A DNA stretch of 5,687 nt from assembly GCA_001563995.1 (NCBI GenBank), contig LKMV01000050.1:1-5687 (forward strand), given 5' to 3'. Each line of letters begins with the position of its first letter. Positions within the stretch are counted from its first letter, which is position 1. Made by a program: the position numbers and the translations under genes. This document shows, in pieces, positions 1 to 5,556 of the stretch. The notes beneath the pieces were generated by a model. It had not been told where the DNA came from, ran no database searches, and saw only the letters and a list, made by a program, of their open reading frames with translations. The DNA is from Nanohaloarchaea archaeon PL-Br10_U2g16. Lineage in GTDB: Archaea > Nanohalarchaeota > Nanosalinia > Nanosalinales > Nanosalinaceae.

Positions 1-1
1 C

Positions 2-2707
2 GGCTTCTTCGAGCATGGAAGCCTGATAGCTGAGAAACATGCACAGGGAGGAGAAGGGGTGGAAAAGGTCCTAGATGACTCCGGTAACGGAAGTCATGCA
101 ACTGTTGACAACGCTGAGCTTGTAGATTTCCCTAACAGCGGTTCAGGCTTCAGGTTTGACAACAGTCAGGATGAGAAACTGATACTAGACGGAGATTTCA
201 ATGATTATGATCCGGCCGAGGACAGTTTCTCATTAAGCCTTAAAGGCCGTCATATCGAGAACTGGGCAGGAACCGTGATGATGAGAGGTCACACAGGAGA
301 ATCTGTTGGTATAGAATGGGGAACAGGATCAGTTGTACTTGGGGCAAGAAACGACGATGATGATTTCCCTAATAGGGCATCTGCTAATATTTCCGAAGGC
401 CAGTTTTTCCATGTCACAGCTGTATTCGATGAGGGTGAGGAGGCTAGACTGTATCTTGATGGAGATTATGAGGGGACTGTAGACCTGAGTGATCTTGACT
501 CTGATGAGACGTCCCTAGGAGAAAACTGGAATATCGGCGGCAATAGTAGAATTGGAGGATCTCTAGACAATTCTGATGCTGTATGGGAGGTAGATGAGGC
601 TAGAGTATTCGATAGAGCGGTTGAAGAAGATGAGATAGAGGAACTGTCCGCTAATACATATACCTCCTTAGGTGATGAGGCAGGTTGGTGGAGTATGAGA
701 AACTTTGGTGATTATCCACATTTGTTCGATACAAGGGTTAACCAGATCCAGAAGTATGATGAAAACAAACAGCTAAGTCCGGATCACCATGACTACGATG
801 AGTTAGACCCGGAGTGGCTGAATGATACAGAAGTGGGTGAAGAAGATGCGGTACAGTATGCATATACTAGAAGATTGAACTGGACGGTTGACTCTACAGG
901 CATACCTTACCCGTCCTACGGTGGTGCAGACACCGGTTACGATGATTTAGACCATACAAATGGTAGTTACTATAAGTTAAGCCAGAAAGATCAGAGAAGG
1001 ACATCTACACATGATTTAACAGTTAATAAGACACTTAAGGCTTTTGGAAACAGCTTGGCGGTTACAGCAACAGATGATATTCAGCTGGACGGTCAGGATA
1101 TAGATATTGAGGAAGGAGAAGCTTTCTGGATTGATCCGGATAACGTAGAGTACCACTGGGAACAAGGACACATAGATGGAACCGGACCGACAGATCCTGA
1201 AGATCCGGAAGGATGGAGAGATTTAATCACTTTCAACATAGATATAACAGGACCTGACTCCGGAATAGGATACGACCTGGAATACGATCCAATGAACAAT
1301 GAATGGCCTGGCGACCAGACAACGAACACTACAAGCGATGACAACCCAGGATATGTAGACGAAGACAGAGACACAATTGGGGACGGACAACCAGACACTG
1401 TCTTTGCAGACATCTACTGGGAGCAGAACAGCCCGGTAGCAGACGGACTACAAGGGCCGGTCTGTGGAGACGACCAGAACGAGTACTTACTAGAGGAGCA
1501 GGGAGAGACCATCAACTCAGAGGAAGGCGATGGACGTTATGCATGTGCAACGGATAGAGAATACTGTGTATCTTTTGAAGGAGATGATGATACAGCTCTG
1601 TATAACATCACGGATTACCACCAGACCAACGAGCTAGGCGAGCAGCATTCCAGACCTAACAACGATCTGGAGACATGTAGGATGCATGATCACGATAACC
1701 AGCCGACATGGTACGACCAAGATTACAGAGAGGAATACTGTAGAGAAAACACACTTTACGGAGAAGACGGTAAACAGTGGATTGATAACGACTATATACA
1801 GAACCATCCTAAGGCCGTAACCGGCGGAATCGATGACTCATGGAATCCGTACCTTAAACAGATCGGACATGATTACTTAGAGTCTGCACCGGAAGCAGGT
1901 AGCTTTAACTCCACACACAGGCCTGTAGATACAGGTAACCAGTTCGATAAGGTAGCGGATCCTGCTGGTGCTGATTACGGTTTCTGTGCGGGAGACGATG
2001 AGGGTGAGACACTGGTAACTCAGGAATGTAGCTCCCAGCTGTGTGAAACGGATAGAAGCATTATGGGTGCAGCAAGAAACCCTGATACATGTGTGTTCGA
2101 GAGAAATCCTGACGATAGATCTACACCTTACGAAGTAGTAGACGATACCTATGATGAAGAGGATGAGTCTAGAAAACTATACACACAAGGTGAAGAGTTA
2201 ACATTGGATCTTGGAAACGAACATGAAACAATTACCTGCTTTGGCGGAACCTGGCATCAAAACTTCCCGATAAACATCCACAGAGAACATGTAAATATTC
2301 CTATCCATGAAACAGCGACCTTAATGGTAGATGTGATAAATGTACGTGACTTCCAGCAAAGCTTCGAAGTAGATCTAGAAGATCCAATAATTGATGGGAG
2401 TTCTGTCTATGGCTTCTCTGAGTTCCAGAGTTCTAATTCAGATACAGTACAGGTAGATCTAGATCCTGGCGATTCAGAAAGACTAAGGGTAGATATAACA
2501 CCCACAACTCTGGAGTTAGATGAAGATGAATTGGATATAACAGCAGAAAGCGACCACGAATATGGAGAGGATAACTTGGAGGTGACGGTGCTAGAATCGG
2601 CAAACCAGACCGGAACACCACAGACAAGAGATGTCCCAGGAATAACAACTGTACAGATGATGGTTATAGCCTTGATAAGCTCAATGGTATTCTTCCTAAG
2701 GAGCTAA
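2..2707 (+). CDS. Large LamG-containing, cysteine-bearing surface protein with C-terminal membrane anchor (5' end outside window)
   Basis: The frame is open to the left edge with no stop, so this is the C-terminal 901 residues of a longer protein; the GTG at 59 is probably internal. A LamG/concanavalin-A-like domain (about nt 20-660) opens with DDSGNGSHAT and closes with VDEARVFDRAVEEDEIEEL, both typical of LamG-like folds. A very acidic middle follows, with a calcium-loop-like DEDRDTIGDGQPD near nt 1357-1400. Ten cysteines lie between nt 1463 and 2241 and none elsewhere, starting with VCGDDQNEY; the even number suggests disulfides and an extracellular location. An Ig-like beta domain (about nt 2287-2610) precedes a Gln/Thr-rich linker and a tail, VPGITTVQMMVIALISSMVF, ending FLRS. 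That tail suggests a C-terminal transmembrane anchor, possibly an archaeosortase-type signal, though PGI replaces PGF and only one basic residue follows. Likely role (inference): adhesion or binding of host surface glycans. Large proteins of this kind are known in nanohaloarchaea. Confident as a coding region; function is tentative. Confidence 0.9.
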   Translation, partial: GFFEHGSLIAEKHAQGGEGVEKVLDDSGNGSHATVDNAELVDFPNSGSGFRFDNSQDEKLILDGDFNDYDPAEDSFSLSLKGRHIENWAGTVMMRGHTGESVGIEWGTGSVVLGARNDDDDFPNRASANISEGQFFHVTAVFDEGEEARLYLDGDYEGTVDLSDLDSDETSLGENWNIGGNSRIGGSLDNSDAVWEVDEARVFDRAVEEDEIEELSANTYTSLGDEAGWWSMRNFGDYPHLFDTRVNQIQKYDENKQLSPDHHDYDELDPEWLNDTEVGEEDAVQYAYTRRLNWTVDSTGIPYPSYGGADTGYDDLDHTNGSYYKLSQKDQRRTSTHDLTVNKTLKAFGNSLAVTATDDIQLDGQDIDIEEGEAFWIDPDNVEYHWEQGHIDGTGPTDPEDPEGWRDLITFNIDITGPDSGIGYDLEYDPMNNEWPGDQTTNTTSDDNPGYVDEDRDTIGDGQPDTVFADIYWEQNSPVADGLQGPVCGDDQNEYLLEEQGETINSEEGDGRYACATDREYCVSFEGDDDTALYNITDYHQTNELGEQHSRPNNDLETCRMHDHDNQPTWYDQDYREEYCRENTLYGEDGKQWIDNDYIQNHPKAVTGGIDDSWNPYLKQIGHDYLESAPEAGSFNSTHRPVDTGNQFDKVADPAGADYGFCAGDDEGETLVTQECSSQLCETDRSIMGAARNPDTCVFERNPDDRSTPYEVVDDTYDEEDESRKLYTQGEELTLDLGNEHETITCFGGTWHQNFPINIHREHVNIPIHETATLMVDVINVRDFQQSFEVDLEDPIIDGSSVYGFSEFQSSNSDTVQVDLDPGDSERLRVDITPTTLELDEDELDITAESDHEYGEDNLEVTVLESANQTGTPQTRDVPGITTVQMMVIALISSMVFFLRS

Positions 2708-2747
2708 TTGGATGCAAGTTATCTTAACTGAATAATCGATTTAATCT

Positions 2748-3050
2748 TCAAACTCTGTCTTGAAGTTTCTCACAGTGTTTGTCTCCTTGATGCGTAAATT
2801 CAAAATCCCAAATTGCTATAACAATTGTTCTGCCATTTTCCACATCTAAATAGGCTCTATGATTTGTTTCTTCTTCATCGATTTTCAACTGCCAGATTGA
2901 GTGTTTTAGGAGTGGATTGGATATTAATTTTAAATCTTTGTGAGATAGCTGGTCAGTAACTTTTCTCAACACAGATTTTATCTCTCCCCATTCTTTTTCA
3001 GATAGTTCTTCCTTATCTCTGACAGCTTCTTCAGTCAGTTTGATATCCAT
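2748..3050 (-). CDS. RelE/ParE-superfamily toxin of a type II toxin-antitoxin pair
   Basis: A 100-residue protein with the family layout: an N-terminal strand (MDIKLTEEAV), two helices through about residue 45, then the beta core with WQLKI (53-57), HRAYLDV (64-70) and TIVIAIWDFEF (75-85). RelE-type members usually cleave ribosome-bound mRNA and ParE-type members poison gyrase; the sequence does not decide between them. Arg65 sits where RelE-type toxins carry a conserved Arg. The usual closing HRxxxY is replaced by THQGDKHCEKL, so any catalysis may rely on His87 or His92, or activity may be reduced. Its ATG follows the antitoxin stop by four bases, so the two are cotranscribed and probably translationally coupled. 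The gene converges on the surface-protein gene, with 40 bases between the stops. Lys is more frequent here than in the surface protein. Family call fairly secure from fold pattern and partner; toxin activity unproven. Confidence 0.8.
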   Translation of the reverse strand: MDIKLTEEAVRDKEELSEKEWGEIKSVLRKVTDQLSHKDLKLISNPLLKHSIWQLKIDEEETNHRAYLDVENGRTIVIAIWDFEFTHQGDKHCEKLQDRV

Positions 3051-3054
3051 AGAT

Positions 3055-3270
3055 TTAAGCCTCTTCTATATCAACAAGCTCTTCTTCATCGTAATCCATT
3101 CTTTCGTTGAGTTCAGCTATAGCTTTAGGACTTAAACTATCCTCTCTATCAAGCATCCTCCGCACAGCATATCGGATAAAGTCGGAGTTAGAGGTGTATT
3201 CTCCACTCTCTACCTTTTCTTCAATCCTCTTTTTGAGAATTTCAGGAATCTCCACGCTAGTCGTTGGCAT
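3055..3270 (-). CDS. Ribbon-helix-helix (CopG/ParD-like) antitoxin
   Basis: A 71-residue protein starting MPTTSVEIPEILKKRIEEKV. Residues 3-8 form the expected DNA-contacting ribbon, residues 9-21 helix A, and SNSDFIRYAVRRMLDRE (27-43) helix B with the S-x-FIR-x-AV core typical of RHH repressors. The acidic tail (DYDEEELVDIEEA) is the part expected to wrap and neutralise the toxin encoded just downstream. The ATG at 3270 was chosen over one at 3342 because the RHH fold begins exactly there, a TATA-like element lies 20-28 bases upstream, and the extra 24 residues would be basic and hydrophobic and read through a tRNA-derived repeat. Proteins of this type normally bind their own promoter as a complex with the toxin, so autoregulation is expected. 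RHH fold is confident; pairing with the neighbour is supported by order and the four-base gap. Confidence 0.85.
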   Translation of the reverse strand: MPTTSVEIPEILKKRIEEKVESGEYTSNSDFIRYAVRRMLDREDSLSPKAIAELNERMDYDEEELVDIEEA

Positions 3271-3277
3271 ACTATTA

Positions 3278-3298
3278 GTATACAGTTGAAAATTTAAG
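3278..3298 (-). promoter_or_regulatory. Promoter and possible operator of the toxin-antitoxin operon
   Basis: Read on the minus strand, CTTAAATTTT (3298-3289) is an AT-rich TATA-like element centred about 23 bases before the antitoxin ATG, the spacing expected for a leaderless archaeal transcript. Between it and the ATG lies the palindrome GTATAC (3278-3283) in the context ACTGTATACT, where an RHH repressor could bind and block transcription. The placement suits autoregulation; operator identity is inferred. Confidence 0.5.
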
Positions 3299-3324
3299 AA
3301 TCTTTTGATTATGGGGAAAAGTTT

Positions 3325-3337
3325 TGGCAGGACCCGG
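3325..3337 (-). repeat. Copy C of the tRNA-Pro 3' end (13 of 13 identical)
   Basis: TGGCAGGACCCGG on the plus strand is identical to 5557-5569, the discriminator base, 3' acceptor strand and 3' T-stem bases of tRNA-Pro, in the same orientation. It sits one base beyond the Nudix stop codon and 27 bases upstream of the toxin-antitoxin TATA element, so it marks a clean boundary between the two units. A left-behind attachment site is the favoured reading. Confidence 0.7.
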
Positions 3338-3338
3338 T

Positions 3339-3881
3339 TCATTCCTCCATTGCTGGTATGGTAAACTGTTTGAGGTCTTCATATAGCAGTTTTTTAGGAT
3401 GTTTGTCCCACCACTTTACTTCTTCAACCTCGTTTTCCTGTGGCTTGGGTTCGCCTGAGACATATTTGCCTTTAAAGATGACCAACAGGTTGAATATGTA
3501 TCTTTCTTCATCTTCCTCATGCTGGAGTTTTACCTTGTCTACACTCTGTATTCCTGTGATTTCTGCTTTTACATTTGCTTCTTCTTTAGTTTCTCTTTTG
3601 GCAGCTGTTTCGAAGCTTTCTCCGTTCTCATGGTGGCCTCCTGGATCTCCCCATTCTGCATCCCCTTTATTCTTTACTAGCAATACCTCTCCATCTTTAT
3701 TGGTAAGCCAAATCCCGGCTCCACCGTATCCACCTTCTTTGAAATTCTCAGCCTCAGTTTCTAATCCTTCTTCAGATACCTCCCAGGTTTTCTCACTTAC
3801 TTCAAAACTACCATACTGCTCCTTCAGTTCATCTATAAGTTCGTCTACTTTATTTTCTGAACATTCAGCCAATTCTTCCAT
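3339..3881 (-). CDS. Nudix hydrolase
   Basis: A 180-residue protein whose Nudix box runs from Gly82 to Val104, matching Gx5Ex7REUxEExGU as G-HHENG-E-SFETAAK-RETKEEANV. The metal-binding Glu residues of RExxxEE (Glu97, Glu100, Glu101) are present, while the usual Gly near the end is Asn103. Nudix enzymes hydrolyse nucleoside diphosphates linked to another group; the substrate (NDP-sugar, ADP-ribose, damaged dNTP) cannot be read here. The WGDPGGHHENGESF segment resembles haloarchaeal-type Nudix proteins. Residues 1-50 are acidic and helical with a short coil-like stretch, and are not part of the catalytic fold. The ATG at 3881 has a weak TATA-like element about 24 bases upstream. The gene runs in the same direction as the toxin-antitoxin pair but is separated from it by a tRNA-derived repeat and a promoter, and is flanked on its other side by a second such repeat. 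Family call is very secure. Confidence 0.93.
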   Translation of the reverse strand: MEELAECSENKVDELIDELKEQYGSFEVSEKTWEVSEEGLETEAENFKEGGYGGAGIWLTNKDGEVLLVKNKGDAEWGDPGGHHENGESFETAAKRETKEEANVKAEITGIQSVDKVKLQHEEDEERYIFNLLVIFKGKYVSGEPKPQENEVEEVKWWDKHPKKLLYEDLKQFTIPAMEE

Positions 3882-3900
3882 ATGAAATTTTAGCTTAGAA

Positions 3901-3909
3901 AATGTTAAG
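3901..3909 (-). promoter_or_regulatory. Possible TATA element for the Nudix gene
   Basis: CTTAACATT on the minus strand is centred about 24 bases before the Nudix ATG, the expected leaderless spacing. It matches an archaeal TATA box weakly, so the call rests mainly on position. Confidence 0.3.
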
Positions 3910-3944
3910 TTAGTTTTAGCACTTTCCGTATCCCTATCAAATGT

Positions 3945-3953
3945 GGAGATATG
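3945..3953 (+). repeat. Short repeat GGAGATATG left of tRNA fragment B
   Basis: GGAGATATG lies three bases before tRNA-like copy B and recurs at 4800-4808, six bases before copy D. The shared placement suggests an arm-type recombinase site or a conserved end of an inserted unit. Short enough that chance is not excluded. Confidence 0.4.
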
Positions 3954-3956
3954 GAA

Positions 3957-3985
3957 CTGGGAGGACCTGTATTTGAACCGAAATC
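3957..3985 (-). repeat. Copy B of the tRNA-Pro 3' end, degenerate, with T-loop
   Basis: This 29-base stretch aligns without gaps to 5556-5584 at 23 positions, including the block ATTTGAACCG that encodes the T-loop and the AGGACC acceptor block. Read as a tRNA T-arm on the minus strand, its stem no longer pairs (for example the 53-61 pair becomes G-A), and no D-arm or anticodon arm follows. It is therefore a decayed partial copy, not a working tRNA. It lies between the divergent Nudix gene and the 212-aa gene. Confidence 0.65.
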
Positions 3986-3987
3986 AA

Positions 3988-3998
3988 GAGATATGCAA
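3988..3998 (+). repeat. Short repeat GAGATATGCAA right of tRNA fragment B
   Basis: GAGATATGCAA is identical to 4801-4811, which lies just left of copy D. Together with 3945-3953 it brackets fragment B on both sides with nearly the same word, as recombinase arm sites often do around an attachment core. Interpretation is speculative; the exact 11-base match is visible. Confidence 0.4.
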
Positions 3999-4045
3999 TT
4001 ATAAGTTTTGGTATTTCTGTGAAATCCAAGTTCTCCAACCAAACA

Positions 4046-4053
4046 TTTTTAAG
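4046..4053 (+). promoter_or_regulatory. TATA element for the 212-aa gene
   Basis: TTTTTAAG is centred about 26 bases upstream of the ATG at 4076, matching leaderless archaeal spacing. No Shine-Dalgarno sequence precedes the ATG, which agrees with a leaderless transcript. Confidence 0.5.
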
Positions 4054-4075
4054 TGTTACTTGATAATAGCAACAT

Positions 4076-4714
4076 ATGACAGAAGGCAGACTTACTCTAA
4101 ATGTAACAAGAGAAGATGAGGAAATTGTAGAAGACTTAATAGAGTATAGGAATCAGAAGATAGAGAGTGATGCAGAGTTTCCCGCATCTTATAAAGCAGT
4201 AGTTTATGGAACTGGGAATCCATCGGAAGATGCTTTCTATAATGTGCATACTAATTCTCATATAAGAATGGAAGTAGAACCTATGACTGGGTTTGAACAA
4301 TTTGAAGATATGGCTAAAGCGATACAAGAAACCGAAAATACTGAAACAGAAATAAGAGCTAAAGTTGATGGTATATATGAGCATGGGCCGGTTCTTCAGA
4401 CCGGTTTGGAAGCTCTCGAAACTGCAGGTTTCAACCCTTATGTAGAAATTGAAGCAAGAAATTCTGACAGTTCGATTACGGAAGCCTTGAAAGGACTTAA
4501 AGACAAGGGGGCTACAGTGGACATATGGGCTAATGAATCGGAAGTTAATGAGCACCCCGACTCTCACTATATCAAAGCAGAATACGATGTAGAACAGAAT
4601 ATCCTATCCCCGGATTGCCAGGTTTGTGCTCCGGCACATGTTGAAGAAGGAGAAGTAGAGGAATTAGAAAGAAGAATGGAAGAAGCATTGGATGAAGTTG
4701 GACTGCTTGATTAA
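4076..4714 (+). CDS. Acidic protein of unknown function with a C-terminal CxxC motif
   Basis: A 212-residue protein, not recognised. It is soluble in appearance, with no signal peptide or membrane segment, and very rich in Glu and Asp, as expected of a salt-in cytoplasm. The only two cysteines form PDCQVCAPAH (Cys181, Cys184) with a nearby His188, which could bind a metal or act as a redox pair. The middle alternates strand and helix: AVVYGTG (41-47), SHIRMEVEP (61-69) with a helix to 86, TEIRAKVDGIYEHG (91-104), a helix at 107-117, NPYVEIEAR (120-128), and a helix before GATVDIWANE (145-154). This could be a duplicated alpha/beta unit. The end (190-208) is a Glu-rich helix, possibly a coil. 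The ATG at 4076 is supported by a TATA element 26 bases upstream. The gene lies between two tRNA-derived repeats and looks like a one-gene insert. Coding status is well supported by length and composition; function is unknown. Confidence 0.82.
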   Translation: MTEGRLTLNVTREDEEIVEDLIEYRNQKIESDAEFPASYKAVVYGTGNPSEDAFYNVHTNSHIRMEVEPMTGFEQFEDMAKAIQETENTETEIRAKVDGIYEHGPVLQTGLEALETAGFNPYVEIEARNSDSSITEALKGLKDKGATVDIWANESEVNEHPDSHYIKAEYDVEQNILSPDCQVCAPAHVEEGEVEELERRMEEALDEVGLLD

Positions 4715-4799
4715 TTCGATTTCAAAACTCTATAATCGGGTTAATAATTTTTAGAAATCTCCAATCTGGTTAGGCAGTTTCGGGATTTATATAAAATTA

Positions 4800-4811
4800 G
4801 GAGATATGCAA
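4800..4811 (+). repeat. Short repeat GGAGATATGCAA left of tRNA fragment D
   Basis: Contains both words seen around fragment B: GGAGATATG (as at 3945-3953) and GAGATATGCAA (as at 3988-3998). It ends three bases before copy D. The surrounding 280-base gap (4715-4994) holds no convincing gene; it contains this repeat, copies D and E, and the promoter of the next gene. Confidence 0.45.
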
Positions 4812-4814
4812 ATT

Positions 4815-4826
4815 TGGCAGGACTCG
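4815..4826 (-). repeat. Copy D of the tRNA-Pro 3' end (11 of 12)
   Basis: TGGCAGGACTCG differs from 5557-5568 only by T for C at 4824, in the same orientation. Its left flank TTT is also shared with copy C, giving an identical 11-mer TTTGGCAGGAC at 3323-3333 and 4813-4823. Similarity to the tRNA stops to the right, as expected if only a short attachment core was carried by an inserted unit. Confidence 0.6.
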
Positions 4827-4892
4827 TTAAGCCAACCCGGTCAAAGGATTCCATTTAAGCAATATGTTTCTCAACGATTTTTATTTAACCTT

Positions 4893-4911
4893 CAGAACTT
4901 GGATTTGAAGC
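4893..4911 (-). repeat. Copy E, T-arm-like fragment of the tRNA-Pro 3' end (15 of 19)
   Basis: CAGAACTTGGATTTGAAGC aligns without gaps to 5560-5578; three of the four differences are transitions, and GGATTTGAA, the T-loop block, is intact. The acceptor bases to its left are not recognisable. It is probably an older, decayed copy or a separate tRNA-derived scrap; weaker than copies B, C and D. Confidence 0.4.
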
Positions 4912-4942
4912 AAATTTACAGCTAAGGCAAATGATACTTCTA

Positions 4943-4952
4943 TTTAAATATA
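4943..4952 (+). promoter_or_regulatory. TATA element for the 148-aa gene
   Basis: TTTAAATATA is a strong archaeal TATA-like word. Its distance to the ATG (about 48 bases) implies a short leader of roughly 20 bases. A second candidate, CTTTAAAAA at about 4955-4963, would give a shorter leader. Confidence 0.5.
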
Positions 4953-4980
4953 CTCTTTAAAAAATTCAAATAAAGATGAT

Positions 4981-4985
4981 AAGGT
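4981..4985 (+). promoter_or_regulatory. Possible ribosome binding site for the 148-aa gene
   Basis: AAGGT lies nine bases before the ATG at 4995 and partly matches the archaeal anti-Shine-Dalgarno. It would fit the short leader implied by the upstream TATA word, unlike the apparently leaderless neighbours. Confidence 0.35.
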
Positions 4986-4994
4986 AGAACTCAT

Positions 4995-5441
4995 ATGACT
5001 TCTTACTTCAAAGCAAAAATTGTAGATGCTGTTCCTTCTGCTAAATATAAGGGGAATGTGTATGATAAGGATGTGGAAATTGAATCCGCAAACGGAGAAT
5101 CAATTCGAGTATTTGATGCTACCCCATTTCTTGTGAAGGAAGATGACATAGGTAAGAAAGTAGAAGTAAAAATACGATTAGCTGTTTTGAACAATATTGA
5201 TTTCCGACAAGATGAGTCCGATATTGAGGAAAAGTCCAAGAAAGGCGCAAAATGGCGTATACAAGTGGCTGGAGAATTAGCAGAGTTTGAGGATGAGATA
5301 TTTCTAGAAAACGATTTTGGCAAATTCCTAGTCGACAAGCAGGTCATACTAAATAATTTAGAAGTAGATAACTCTGAAAATATTGAGGGAAAAGAAATGG
5401 TGATTATAGGACGACCTGACCTCATAGACGTGAGGCGCTAA
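4995..5441 (+). CDS. Small beta-rich protein of unknown function, possibly OB-fold-like
   Basis: A 148-residue protein, not recognised. No signal peptide, membrane segment or cysteine is seen. The pattern is mainly short strands: YFKAKIVDAV (4-13), KDVEIESANGESIRVFDATP (25-44), IGKKVEVKIRLAVL (52-65), KWRIQVAGELAEFEDEIFL (86-104), then QVILNNLEV (116-124) and KEMVIIGRPDLIDVR (133-147). The run of five or six strands with a central GKKVEVKI and a closing GRPDLIDV would fit a small barrel such as an OB fold, which would suggest nucleic-acid or ligand binding; this is a shape guess only. It is less acidic and more Lys- and Ile-rich than the 212-aa protein, and its DNA is more AT-rich than the surface-protein gene, in line with separate origin. 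It is the gene nearest the tRNA, between repeat copies D/E and the intact tRNA 3' end. The strand pattern and own promoter support it being real. Confidence 0.78.
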   Translation: MTSYFKAKIVDAVPSAKYKGNVYDKDVEIESANGESIRVFDATPFLVKEDDIGKKVEVKIRLAVLNNIDFRQDESDIEEKSKKGAKWRIQVAGELAEFEDEIFLENDFGKFLVDKQVILNNLEVDNSENIEGKEMVIIGRPDLIDVRR

Positions 5442-5444
5442 ATA

Positions 5445-5483
5445 AATTAAAGGAAAAGAATCAACTTATGTCCTTTTTGAATT
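5445..5483 (+). terminator. Weak hairpin and T-run after the 148-aa gene
   Basis: AATTAAAGGA (5445-5454) can pair imperfectly with TCCTTTTTGAATT (5471-5483), which contains a run of five T on the coding strand. It starts three bases after the stop codon. The stem is AT-rich and bulged, so the T-run may be the active part. Confidence 0.3.
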
Positions 5484-5530
5484 AAGATTTGATTAATAAG
5501 AAATGACATATTCTAGTGGTATTTTCCACA

Positions 5531-5552
5531 TTTCTATAAAATCTGTAGAAAA
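5531..5552 (-). terminator. Likely terminator of the tRNA-Pro gene
   Basis: On the minus strand, four T (5552-5549) come five bases after the discriminator base, and TTTCTA (5531-5536) pairs with TAGAAA (5546-5551) around a nine-base loop. A T-run directly after a tRNA is the usual archaeal stop signal; the hairpin is an extra. Confidence 0.4.
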
Positions 5553-5556
5553 GGGC

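Noticed and set aside
59..61. GTG at 59 as the true start of the surface protein
   Set aside because: The frame stays open upstream to the window edge and the LamG-like fold appears to begin before it (HGSLIAEK), so the start is outside.
263..276. TGGGCAGGAACCG, similar to the tRNA-derived repeat
   Set aside because: It lies inside the LamG coding sequence, has extra bases that break the alignment, and is explained by the codons for WAGT.
1093..1413. 106-codon minus-strand frame inside the surface-protein gene
   Set aside because: Antisense of an Asp/Gly-rich coding stretch, Ser/Pro/Val-rich, no promoter or motif.
3271..3342. Longer antitoxin start at 3342, overlapping the Nudix stop
   Set aside because: The added 24 residues are outside the RHH fold, read through the tRNA-derived 13-mer, and would begin upstream of the TATA element that fits the ATG at 3270.
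3358..3885. 175-codon plus-strand frame opposite the Nudix gene
   Set aside because: Ser/Leu/Pro-rich composition typical of the antisense of an acidic gene, while the minus strand has a clear Nudix box.
4136..4567. 143-codon minus-strand frame opposite the 212-aa gene
   Set aside because: Phe/Ile/Ser/Tyr-rich antisense shadow with no motif; the plus-strand protein has the acidic composition of the rest of the window and its own promoter.
4770..4783. AGGCAGTTTCGGG as another tRNA 3'-end copy
   Set aside because: Only about 8 of 13 bases match and the GGAC core is absent; not distinguishable from chance.
3325..4911. CRISPR array
   Set aside because: The repeats are 12-29 bases, tRNA-derived, of unequal quality and hundreds of bases apart with whole genes between them; no regular spacers and no cas gene.
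5003..5425. 140-codon minus-strand frame opposite the 148-aa gene
   Set aside because: Ser/Phe-rich shadow; the plus-strand frame has a coherent strand pattern, a TATA element and a possible ribosome binding site.
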